The notes below the pieces were generated by a model. That model saw only the letters and a program-made list of their open reading frames with translations, had not been told where the DNA came from and did no database searches. The translations under genes were made by a program, and so were the position numbers. Positions 56,777 through 64,000 of a DNA stretch of 64,000 nucleotides are shown piece by piece. The stretch comes from Rheinheimera sp. D18 (GTDB lineage Bacteria > Pseudomonadota > Gammaproteobacteria > Enterobacterales > Alteromonadaceae), in NCBI RefSeq assembly GCF_004345025.1, contig NZ_CP037745.1, positions 682,001 to 746,000 of the forward strand, read 5' to 3'. Within the stretch, counting starts at the first letter, position 1. The number at the start of each line of letters is the position of its first letter.

Positions 56777-56793
56777 TTCATAAGTTGCGTGAA
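56777..56793. promoter_or_regulatory. LysR-type box candidate in the LysR/aceA intergenic region
   Basis: TTCA-N9-TGAA is a dyad that fits the T-N11-A LysR consensus and lies about 80 bases from the LysR start in the 227-base divergent region. Further A/T-rich dyads (TCAT...ATGA) are next to it. Confidence 0.35.
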
Positions 56794-56925
56794 TGATAGG
56801 CATAACAAAAATCATCTTTATGAATTGTTGAAATCAAACCTATAGTGGAAGCCGTCAGGTTGACTATCAGCTTGAGGAAAATAGCGCCCAGCCTATTGGG
56901 CTATAAGCAAAAGAAGGATATCGCG

Positions 56926-58521
56926 ATGTCAGCTTACCAAGATGCAATACAACAGATAGCTCAGTTACGTCAGCAAAATGGTGCGGCATGGGCAGCCATT
57001 AATCCTGAATCAGCCGCTAGAATGCGCGCACAAAACCAGTTTCATACTGGGTTAGATATTGCTAAATACACTGCCAAAATTATGCGTGCTGATATGGCAG
57101 CATATGATTTAGATAGTAGCCAATATACACAATCACTCGGTTGTTGGCACGGTTTCGTAGGCCAACAAAAACTGATCGCTATTAAAAAACACTTTGGCAC
57201 CACCAAACGCAAATACCTGTATTTATCCGGTTGGATGATCGCCGCACTGCGTTCAGAATTCGGGCCATTGCCCGATCAGTCAATGCATGAAAAAACGGCA
57301 GTGCCCGCACTAATTACTGAGCTTTATACCTTTTTAAAGCAAGCCGATGCGCGTGAACTTGGTGGTTTGTTCCGAGAGCTAGATGCAGCTAAAGCGCAAG
57401 CAGATAAAACTGCGGTTGCGGCAATACAATATAAAATTGATAACTTCGAAACTCACGTAGTGCCTATTATTGCTGATATTGATGCTGGTTTTGGTAATGA
57501 AGAGGCTACTTATTTGTTAGCGAAGAAAATGATAGAAGCCGGTGCTTGTGCCATTCAAATTGAAAACCAAGTGTCTGACGAAAAACAATGTGGCCATCAA
57601 GATGGAAAGGTAACCGTGCCACATGCCGATTTTTTAGCCAAAATTAATGCAGTACGTTATGCCTTTTTAGAACTTGGTGTCGACGACGGTATTATTGTCG
57701 CTCGCACAGACTCATTAGGTGCTGGCTTAACTAAACAAATCGCGGTAACCAATAAACCTGGTGATTTAGGCGATTTATACAATAGCTTTTTAGATGGCGA
57801 CGTTATTAGTGGTGCCGATGATATTGCCAATGGCGACGTTGTAGTAAAAGCGAATGGTAAGTTATTAAAACCAAAACGTTTAGCCAGTGGTTTATTTCAA
57901 TTTAAGAGTGGCAGTGGCGTTGACCGCGTAGTACTTGATTGTATTACCTCATTGCAGCATGGTGCCGACTTGTTATGGATTGAAACCGAAAAACCGCACG
58001 TCGGCCAGATTGCCGAAATGGTAAATCGTATCCGCGAGGTAGTACCTAATGCCAAGCTGGTTTACAACAATAGCCCAAGCTTTAACTGGACACTCAATTT
58101 CCGCCAACAAGTATTTGATGCATGGCAAGCCGCGGGTCGGGATCTTAATGCATATAACCGCGCGCAGTTAATGGGGGAGGAATATGATGCCAGCGAATTA
58201 GCGTTAGAAGCGGATAATCGGATACGAACCTTCCAAGCCGATGCGGCACGTGAAGCCGGCATATTCCATCATCTTATCACCTTGCCTACTTATCATACGG
58301 CGGCATTATCAACCGATAATTTAGCTAAAGAATACTTCGGTGCCGCTGGCATGTTGGGTTATGTTGAGGGTGTGCAACGTAAAGAAATACGCCAAGGTAT
58401 TGCCTGCGTTAAACATCAGAATATGTCGGGTTCAGATGTAGGCGATGATCATAAAGAATATTTCTCAGGCGAAGCGGCGTTAAAAGCGGGCGGTAAAGAT
58501 AACACCATGAATCAGTTCTAA
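56926..58521 (+). CDS. aceA: Isocitrate lyase
   Basis: Isocitrate lyase splits isocitrate into succinate and glyoxylate. The 531-residue protein is of the long type found in Pseudomonas and many marine bacteria. The catalytic loop reads DEKQCGHQDGKV with C222, and ADIDAGFGNEEATYLL and NNSPSFNWTL are present. The start MSAYQDAIQ has GAAGGA 7 bases upstream; a start 81 bases earlier is rejected. A terminator follows. Confidence 0.96.
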   Translation: MSAYQDAIQQIAQLRQQNGAAWAAINPESAARMRAQNQFHTGLDIAKYTAKIMRADMAAYDLDSSQYTQSLGCWHGFVGQQKLIAIKKHFGTTKRKYLYLSGWMIAALRSEFGPLPDQSMHEKTAVPALITELYTFLKQADARELGGLFRELDAAKAQADKTAVAAIQYKIDNFETHVVPIIADIDAGFGNEEATYLLAKKMIEAGACAIQIENQVSDEKQCGHQDGKVTVPHADFLAKINAVRYAFLELGVDDGIIVARTDSLGAGLTKQIAVTNKPGDLGDLYNSFLDGDVISGADDIANGDVVVKANGKLLKPKRLASGLFQFKSGSGVDRVVLDCITSLQHGADLLWIETEKPHVGQIAEMVNRIREVVPNAKLVYNNSPSFNWTLNFRQQVFDAWQAAGRDLNAYNRAQLMGEEYDASELALEADNRIRTFQADAAREAGIFHHLITLPTYHTAALSTDNLAKEYFGAAGMLGYVEGVQRKEIRQGIACVKHQNMSGSDVGDDHKEYFSGEAALKAGGKDNTMNQF

Positions 58522-58563
58522 ATTAGTTATGAAATAAAGCGCAGTCAACGATATCTAACGTTA

Positions 58564-58589
58564 AACGCCAGCATTAAGCTGGCGTTTTT
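58564..58589 (+). terminator. Intrinsic terminator after aceA
   Basis: AACGCCAGC and GCTGGCGTT form a 9-bp stem with loop ATTAA and a five-T run. Confidence 0.9.
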
Positions 58590-58699
58590 GTGACAACAAA
58601 ATCGCGGCGCAATTATACGGTTACGCAAGAGGCTAAAAATTGTTAAACTGCTAAACAAATTACGTAGTGTGCAGTAAAAGCAGAGAAATTGGACAGCTA

Positions 58700-61462
58700 A
58701 TGAAAAACACCTCTTTTAGTCGGCCTATCTTTAAGCGCCTTATATTACTCAGTTTATTTACGCTATTAGTGCAAGCTGGCCTGTTTATGGCGTTAAATCA
58801 GCCAGATCCTAATTACAATGATAAGCAGTTAGCTCGCCTTAGTGCTGACGCTACGTTAGTACAACGTGCAATAACGCCGTTGCTGCAAAGTAATAATAGT
58901 AGCGCTACCGAGCAGGTATTATTTCAAACGCGTAATGGCGATCCAACTAGAGCCTTATATTTATATCGCCAAGCAGAACGTGGTGATGTTGAACTTATTG
59001 CTAATACTAATAACGTACAAGGCTTTGTACCCCAACCACTTTGGACTGAGAGCGCTGAGCAAAATAATGAATATTTGGTGGTGCACCAGATTATAAGTTT
59101 AAAGCCAGAACAGAAAGCACTACTCATTTATGTACAACAACTCGATATTAAGCCGCAGTGGCCTTATGCCGCAGCTTTTGGCGTAAGTTTAGTGATTGGC
59201 TTGATACTAAGTTTGCTTTTTGCGTCAATTATTTCAGGCTTTTTTAGCCGCCGTATAAAACCGCTATTGCTTGGCACACATCAAGCTTTAGACAACGAGC
59301 AGTTTGATATCAGTGTCGATAGCCATGCACAAGATAGTTATGGCGTGCTTGGCAGTCATATTAATCAGTTGTTTCGTAAAATTGAGCAAGGTCATGCTGC
59401 GCTGGCTGAGTCAGAGCAAAATATTAAAAACCTTAAGCAAGAAGTGGACACGCGGATTAAAGAGCGCACCGATGCTTTAGAAACGGCAAAATTAACCGCT
59501 GAAAAAGCGAATGAAGCTAAGTCAACGTTTTTGGCAACGATGAGTCATGAAATCCGAACGCCAATGAATGGCATTATAGGTACTATAGATTTACTGCGTA
59601 AAACTCAGTTATCTACGTCACAGTTTCGCATGACAGACACGATACGCGAATCATCATTCTCATTACTGCGCATTTTAGATGATATTTTAGACTTCTCGAA
59701 AATTGAAGCTGGTAAGTTACAATTAGAAACGATACCGCTGTCATTGGTCGAAATTATTGAAGCCGTGGGCCGTATCTTAGTGTCGGTTGCGTATCAGCGA
59801 CAAATCGATTTAAAGCTATTTATTGACCCACGTATTCCTTATGGTTTAGTTGGCGATCCGGTGCGCTTAAGACAGATTTTGTATAATTTGGCGGGTAACG
59901 CGATAAAGTTTACCCAAACCACGCCAGAGAAAATTGGTTTAGTCATTATTAAAGCTGATTTGCTAGAAGAGAATATGGATTTTAGCCAGATCCAGTTCAG
60001 TATTATTGATAACGGCAAAGGCATGACTCAGCGTCAAATTAGCTATGTTTTCCAACCGTTTAGTCAAGCTGAAGGCTCTATAACGCGCAAGTTTGGTGGC
60101 ACAGGTTTAGGTTTATCAATTTGTCAGCGCTTAACGTCGTTAATGTATGGCGATATCAACGTTAAAAGCCAGGTTGATCAAGGTACGGAGTTTATTGTTC
60201 GCGTGCCTATGCGTCGCTCTGATGAAATTCAGTATCTTGATAAAGAACTATTACGTGATATTCATTTGTGCTTGTTTACTACCGACCCGCACAACCAAAC
60301 GCATTTGACCGAGTACTTTGAATATGCCGATGCAGAGCTTGAAGTCGCCAATAGCTTTGAGGCTTTGTTGCAGCGCGCAGAGAATACCAAGCCCTTACCG
60401 CCAAAACAGGCAGCTGTTTGGGTCTTAGATGCAACTTACGAGCAAATTTCAGCGAACCAGATTGATCAGCTACAACAAATGCCGACTATGGGGCAGGTGC
60501 AGTTTGTTATTATTACTAACCAAGTTGAGTTATCTGAACGCAGTACAGACCGTGTCTATTATTTACATAGCTCGCCAATTTGCCGCAGTCATCTTTATGA
60601 CGCCGTGCTTATCGCGGCCAAGCGTAAAGCTAAACCAGTATATGCTGGTGAAAAAATTACTGCGACTGCAGCACCGTCGATCGAGCAGGCTCGTAAGCAG
60701 CGTAAGCTAATACTACTGGCTGAAGATAACTTAATGAATCAGCGCGTTATTGTTGATCAGCTTAATGCCCTAGGTTATGCCGTTGAGGTTGCGGACGACG
60801 GTGCTATAGCGCTGGAAAAATGGCGCCAATTTCACTATCCACTTATTTTAACCGACTTGCATATGCCGAATATGAGCGGTTACGATTTAGCCAGTGCTAT
60901 TCGTAAAGAAAGCCTGCATTTAAGTGAGGGTGCCGAATTTACGCGGATTGTTGCTGTAACAGCGAATGCGCTTAAAGGTGAAGAGCAAAAATGCCTGAGC
61001 ATTGGTATGGACGGCTATATAACTAAGCCAATAGAGCTTGCCACGCTTGAAATTATGTTAACCCGTTGGTTGCCGCACAAGGCCGATATTAAAAAGCTTG
61101 TTAGTCTAAATAGTGAGGTTGCGCAGCAAGCTTCGCCTATTTGCTTTACTACTATAGCTAATTTTCTTGGCAACGATTCCAGTAAGCACGAAGAGCATTT
61201 AAACTATTTTGTTAAGCATGCTGCTGATTTACTTGCTACGTTAGCGACGCATTTAGAAAGCAATGATCGCAGCGGAGTTAGGGCTGTGGCACATCAACTA
61301 AAATCTGTAGCAAAAAGTATCGGAGCGCTAAGTTTATCAGAGCAAGCTCTCAGTCTTGAAACTGCTGCAGAGAATAGTGACTGGTCGGTAATTAAAGAAT
61401 ACAGCCGAGTAATCCAAGAAAAATATCAAGATGTGGTAAATTACGTCAAGCAGCGTTATTAA
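58700..61462 (+). CDS. Hybrid sensor histidine kinase with receiver and Hpt domains
   Basis: This 920-residue inner-membrane phosphorelay protein has two membrane helices (about 12-32 and 156-181) enclosing a periplasmic sensor of about 120 residues, a HAMP/coiled-coil region, a HisKA domain with H283 in [11 protein letters not shown], an ATPase domain ([23 protein letters not shown]), a degenerate receiver-like segment (about 515-645), a true receiver with D719 in [14 protein letters not shown], and an Hpt domain with H865 in [13 protein letters not shown]. This BarA/ArcB-like layout suits multi-step phosphorelay. No response regulator gene is adjacent. The ATG is chosen over an upstream GTG. 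Confidence 0.92.
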   Translation: MKNTSFSRPIFKRLILLSLFTLLVQAGLFMALNQPDPNYNDKQLARLSADATLVQRAITPLLQSNNSSATEQVLFQTRNGDPTRALYLYRQAERGDVELIANTNNVQGFVPQPLWTESAEQNNEYLVVHQIISLKPEQKALLIYVQQLDIKPQWPYAAAFGVSLVIGLILSLLFASIISGFFSRRIKPLLLGTHQALDNEQFDISVDSHAQDSYGVLGSHINQLFRKIEQGHAALAESEQNIKNLKQEVDTRIKERTDALETAKLTAEKANEAKSTFLATMSHEIRTPMNGIIGTIDLLRKTQLSTSQFRMTDTIRESSFSLLRILDDILDFSKIEAGKLQLETIPLSLVEIIEAVGRILVSVAYQRQIDLKLFIDPRIPYGLVGDPVRLRQILYNLAGNAIKFTQTTPEKIGLVIIKADLLEENMDFSQIQFSIIDNGKGMTQRQISYVFQPFSQAEGSITRKFGGTGLGLSICQRLTSLMYGDINVKSQVDQGTEFIVRVPMRRSDEIQYLDKELLRDIHLCLFTTDPHNQTHLTEYFEYADAELEVANSFEALLQRAENTKPLPPKQAAVWVLDATYEQISANQIDQLQQMPTMGQVQFVIITNQVELSERSTDRVYYLHSSPICRSHLYDAVLIAAKRKAKPVYAGEKITATAAPSIEQARKQRKLILLAEDNLMNQRVIVDQLNALGYAVEVADDGAIALEKWRQFHYPLILTDLHMPNMSGYDLASAIRKESLHLSEGAEFTRIVAVTANALKGEEQKCLSIGMDGYITKPIELATLEIMLTRWLPHKADIKKLVSLNSEVAQQASPICFTTIANFLGNDSSKHEEHLNYFVKHAADLLATLATHLESNDRSGVRAVAHQLKSVAKSIGALSLSEQALSLETAAENSDWSVIKEYSRVIQEKYQDVVNYVKQRY

Positions 61463-61469
61463 GGTAAAA

Positions 61470-61509
61470 TACACATTAAACCGGCATAGCGGTGGCGGTT
61501 TAGTGTGTA
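61470..61509 (+). other. Long stem-loop after the histidine kinase gene
   Basis: TACACATTAAACCG pairs with CGGTTTAGTGTGTA (14 bp with one G-U) around a 12-base loop, starting 7 bases after the stop codon. No T-run follows, so it may be a weak terminator or a 3' stability stem. A shorter alternative, ACCG with CGGT, is possible inside. Confidence 0.45.
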
Positions 61510-61565
61510 ATTCGCACTTATTGTATAACTAATAAGCTAACAGTACTTGCTTGATAAAATATCTG

Positions 61566-61594
61566 TTGACTTAATATCGTAAAATCCGTTTAAT
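61566..61594 (+). promoter_or_regulatory. Promoter of the tRNA cluster
   Basis: TTGACT and TTTAAT are spaced by 17 bases, close to the sigma-70 consensus, and end 12 bases before the first tRNA. The GC-rich discriminator (ACGACCCGCG) is of the kind seen in stringently controlled stable-RNA promoters. Confidence 0.7.
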
Positions 61595-61606
61595 ACGACC
61601 CGCGTT

Positions 61607-61682
61607 GCCCAGATAGCTCAGTCGGTAGAGCAGCGGATTGAAAATCCGCGTGTCCCTGGTTCGATTCCGGGTCTGGGCACCA
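61607..61682 (+). tRNA. tRNA-Phe (GAA), copy 1
   Basis: The 76-base gene folds as a complete cloverleaf: acceptor GCCCAGA with TCTGGGC, D arm AGCTCAGTCGGTAGAGC, anticodon GAA at 61640-61642, T arm with TTCGATT and an encoded CCA end. It closely matches E. coli tRNA-Phe. Confidence 0.97.
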
Positions 61683-61743
61683 TTAATTAGGTGCTAAAGT
61701 TGTTAAGTGTAAAATTAGAGCAACTTTTTCTATAACGTAGTTT

Positions 61744-61819
<76 letters not shown>

Positions 61820-61837
61820 TTTACGTAACACAGTTTT

Positions 61838-61913
61838 GCCCAGATAGCTCAGTCGGTAGAGCAGCGGATTGAAAATCCGCGTGTCCCTGGTTCGATTCCG
61901 GGTCTGGGCACCA
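61838..61913 (+). tRNA. tRNA-Phe (GAA), copy 2
   Basis: This gene is identical over 76 bases to the first tRNA-Phe copy, including the CCA end, and lies 18 bases after tRNA-Thr. The three tRNAs are probably one transcript ending at the following terminator. Confidence 0.97.
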
Positions 61914-61921
61914 TTACAGCG

Positions 61922-61948
61922 AAAGCCAGTCATTTGACTGGCTTTTTT
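61922..61948 (+). terminator. Intrinsic terminator of the tRNA cluster
   Basis: AAAGCCAGTCA and TGACTGGCTTT pair as an 11-bp stem followed by a T-run (six T in all). Confidence 0.9.
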
Positions 61949-62056
61949 GCTTTTTAATCTTATATCGCATAAAAATCGATTGCCTGAAATAGGCAAAACG
62001 GCACATCTTTGTTAAGCTCAGGCGCGATAAAACAACAAGAAACAGGGAGCTCTTCG

Positions 62057-64000
62057 ATGAAACACGTACTTAGTATTCTAGCGGTATCTTTGCTAGCCGC
62101 TTGTGGCGGTGAGCCAAACACGGCTACTGTAACCGAACCGAATAATGTAACTATGACTGAAACTACAAAAAACGCGCTAACTTACCCGCAAACAGCCAAA
62201 GGTAAAGTAGTTGATAGCTATTTTGATAATAAAATTGCTGATCCTTACCGCTGGCTTGAAGATGATCGCAGTAAAGAAACTGAAGCTTGGGTTAAAGCAC
62301 AAAATAAGGTCACTTTTGATTACTTAGCTACTATTCCCTATCGTGAAACAATAAAGCAAAAATTAGCCGCGTCATGGAATTATGAGAAAATCAGTGCGCC
62401 GTTTAAAGAAGGCAAATATACCTATTTCTATAAAAATGACGGCTTACAAAACCAGTATGTGCTCTATCGCCAATTAGACGATGGTAGCAGTGAAGTGTTT
62501 TTAGACCCGAACACCTTTAGTGCTGATGGCACCACGTCATTAGCTGAAACCAGCTTTTCTAAAGACGGTTCTAAACTTGCCTATTCTATTTCAGAAGGTG
62601 GCAGTGACTGGCGCAAGATCATCGTTATTGATGTTGAAACTAAACAGAAATTAGAAACCGAACTGGTTGATGTAAAATTCAGTGGTATTAGCTGGTTTGG
62701 TAATGAAGGCTTTTATTACTCGAGTTACGACAAGCCCGATGGCAGTGAGTTGTCAGCTAAAACTGATCAACATAAGTTGTATTATCACCAGTTGGGCACA
62801 GCACAGAAAAATGACCCAGTTATTTTTGGCGATACTGACAGCGAAAAGCACCGTTATGTTGGCGCTTCTGTAACTGAAGATGACAAATATTTGCTGATTA
62901 CAGCAGCGGTTTCAACGTCAGGTAATAAGCTGTTTTTAAAAGATTTAACTAAGCCAGATAGCGCGCTAGTTACTATTTTAGATCACACTGATTCAGATAC
63001 CCGTTTATTGGATAACGATGGTAGCAAGTTGTATTTAGTTACCAACCTAAACGCACCTAATAAGAAGGTGGTAACGGTAGACGCAGTAAAGCCTCAGCCT
63101 GAATATTGGGTTGACTTAATCCCGCATACTGAACATGTGTTAAGTGCATCTACCGGTAGTGGTTTTATTTTTGCTGAGTATATGGTTGATGCCATTGCTA
63201 AAGTGCAACAGTACGATTACAGCGGCAAGTTGGTGCGTGATGTAGAGCTGCCAGGTGTAGGTAGTGTCGGTGGTTTTAGTGGCAAAAAGCAGGATGCTAA
63301 TCTGTACTATACCTTTACCAATTACACGACAGCACAAACGATTTATAGCTTTAACCCGGCTTTAGGTGATTCAAAGGTTTATAGTAAATCAGGTGCTAAT
63401 TTTGACAGCGAAAACTACGTGTCAGAACAGGTATTTTATAGCTCAAAAGATGGCACTAAAGTGCCTATGATTATTAGCTATAAAAAAGGCTTAAAGCGCG
63501 ACGGCACTAACCCAACCATATTGTATGGTTATGGCGGCTTTAACGTTAGTTTAACGCCAAGCTTTAGTATTCCTAATGCAGTATGGCTAGATATGGGCGG
63601 CGTATATGCTGTGCCTAATCTACGTGGTGGTGGCGAATACGGTAAAGCATGGCATCAGGCTGGTACTCAGTTGCAAAAGCAAAACGTATTTGATGACTTT
63701 ATTGCTGCCGCTGAATACTTAGAAAAGCAGGGCTATACCTCAAGCAACAAATTGGCTATTCGTGGTGGCTCTAACGGCGGCTTATTAGTTGGTGCAGTAA
63801 TGACCCAACGGCCAGACCTTGTTAAGGTTGCACTGCCAGCGGTAGGCGTAATGGATATGCTGCGTTACCATACCTTTACCGCAGGCGCTGGCTGGGCCTA
63901 TGACTATGGTACTAGCGAGCAAAGCCAAGAAATGTTCGATTACTTACGTGGTTATTCACCGGTGCATAATGTTAAAGCGGGGGTTTCGTACCCTGCAACT
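62057..64000 (+). CDS. Prolyl oligopeptidase family (S9) lipoprotein, 5' part (continues past the window)
   Basis: The frame is open to the last base (648 codons), so the C-terminus is missing. It starts with GGGAGC 6 bases upstream and a signal sequence ending in lipobox LAAC (Cys16), then the S9A propeller ([23 protein letters not shown] at the front) and the start of the alpha/beta-hydrolase domain with [27 protein letters not shown] and the active Ser572 in [10 protein letters not shown]. The Asp and His of the triad lie beyond the window. It probably cleaves peptides after proline in the periplasm or at the outer membrane. Confidence 0.95.
   Translation, partial: MKHVLSILAVSLLAACGGEPNTATVTEPNNVTMTETTKNALTYPQTAKGKVVDSYFDNKIADPYRWLEDDRSKETEAWVKAQNKVTFDYLATIPYRETIKQKLAASWNYEKISAPFKEGKYTYFYKNDGLQNQYVLYRQLDDGSSEVFLDPNTFSADGTTSLAETSFSKDGSKLAYSISEGGSDWRKIIVIDVETKQKLETELVDVKFSGISWFGNEGFYYSSYDKPDGSELSAKTDQHKLYYHQLGTAQKNDPVIFGDTDSEKHRYVGASVTEDDKYLLITAAVSTSGNKLFLKDLTKPDSALVTILDHTDSDTRLLDNDGSKLYLVTNLNAPNKKVVTVDAVKPQPEYWVDLIPHTEHVLSASTGSGFIFAEYMVDAIAKVQQYDYSGKLVRDVELPGVGSVGGFSGKKQDANLYYTFTNYTTAQTIYSFNPALGDSKVYSKSGANFDSENYVSEQVFYSSKDGTKVPMIISYKKGLKRDGTNPTILYGYGGFNVSLTPSFSIPNAVWLDMGGVYAVPNLRGGGEYGKAWHQAGTQLQKQNVFDDFIAAAEYLEKQGYTSSNKLAIRGGSNGGLLVGAVMTQRPDLVKVALPAVGVMDMLRYHTFTAGAGWAYDYGTSEQSQEMFDYLRGYSPVHNVKAGVSYPAT

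Overview
The window is a chromosomal segment of a gammaproteobacterium. Gene content and order (nusA-infB-rbfA-truB-rpsO-pnp-nlpI, the leuS-to-dacA cell-envelope block, lnt-corC-ybeY-ybeZ-miaB) are those of the Enterobacterales/Alteromonadales side of the class. NhaD antiporters, a HopJ-family protein, DUF3379, the 531-residue type of isocitrate lyase and moderate GC suggest an aerobic, probably marine or brackish, Alteromonadales-like organism (Rheinheimera, Arsukibacterium or Alishewanella would fit). The genus is an inference. There is no sign of prophage, insertion sequence, integron or CRISPR, and no gene-free stretch exceeds 300 bases. Layout: 0-9.6 kb (+) carries the translation/RNA-turnover operon (nusA end, infB, rbfA, truB, then rpsO and pnp) followed by the lipoprotein gene nlpI and a second lipoprotein gene with a zinc-peptidase HEXXH motif. 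9.6-22.8 kb (-) holds a PilZ gene, lipA-lipB, ybeD, and a tight ten-gene run leuS-lptE-holA-nadD-rsfS-rlmH-mrdA-rodA-rlpA-dacA that builds and shapes the envelope and also serves ribosomes, NAD and replication. 22.9-34.1 kb is a mixed block between ybeL and lnt: a SulP anion transporter, a tandem UspA protein, two tandem NhaD Na+/H+ antiporters, an ABM-domain and a DCC-family protein, an ECF sigma factor with a DUF3379 membrane partner, and a Lon-like protease. 34.1-40.2 kb (-) is GNAT, lnt, corC, ybeY, ybeZ, miaB. 40.3-53.8 kb holds mostly single genes: an EamA transporter, a 1509-residue GGDEF/EAL sensor, a CbiB-like protein, mtnN, pirin, a small outer-membrane barrel, ogt, HopJ, a DUF819 transporter, an AI-2E family transporter, a YjfB-like protein and DUF2726. 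54.0-58.5 kb is the glyoxylate shunt, aceB and aceA, separated by a LysR regulator. 58.7-64 kb has a hybrid histidine kinase, a tRNA-Phe/Thr/Phe cluster and the start of a prolyl-oligopeptidase lipoprotein that runs off the end. The most unusual items are non-coding or at gene junctions: an intrinsic terminator lying inside the signal-peptide codons of the HEXXH lipoprotein gene; a 15-bp perfect inverted repeat between a small unknown gene and the sigma-factor gene; mutually exclusive hairpins in front of the DCC gene; a structured leader before the SulP gene; and an Asp-to-Asn change in a membrane motif of the second NhaD copy. I found no clear-cut new multi-gene system. The SulP-Usp-NhaD-NhaD cluster and the sigma/DUF3379 pair are the best candidates for an under-described module.
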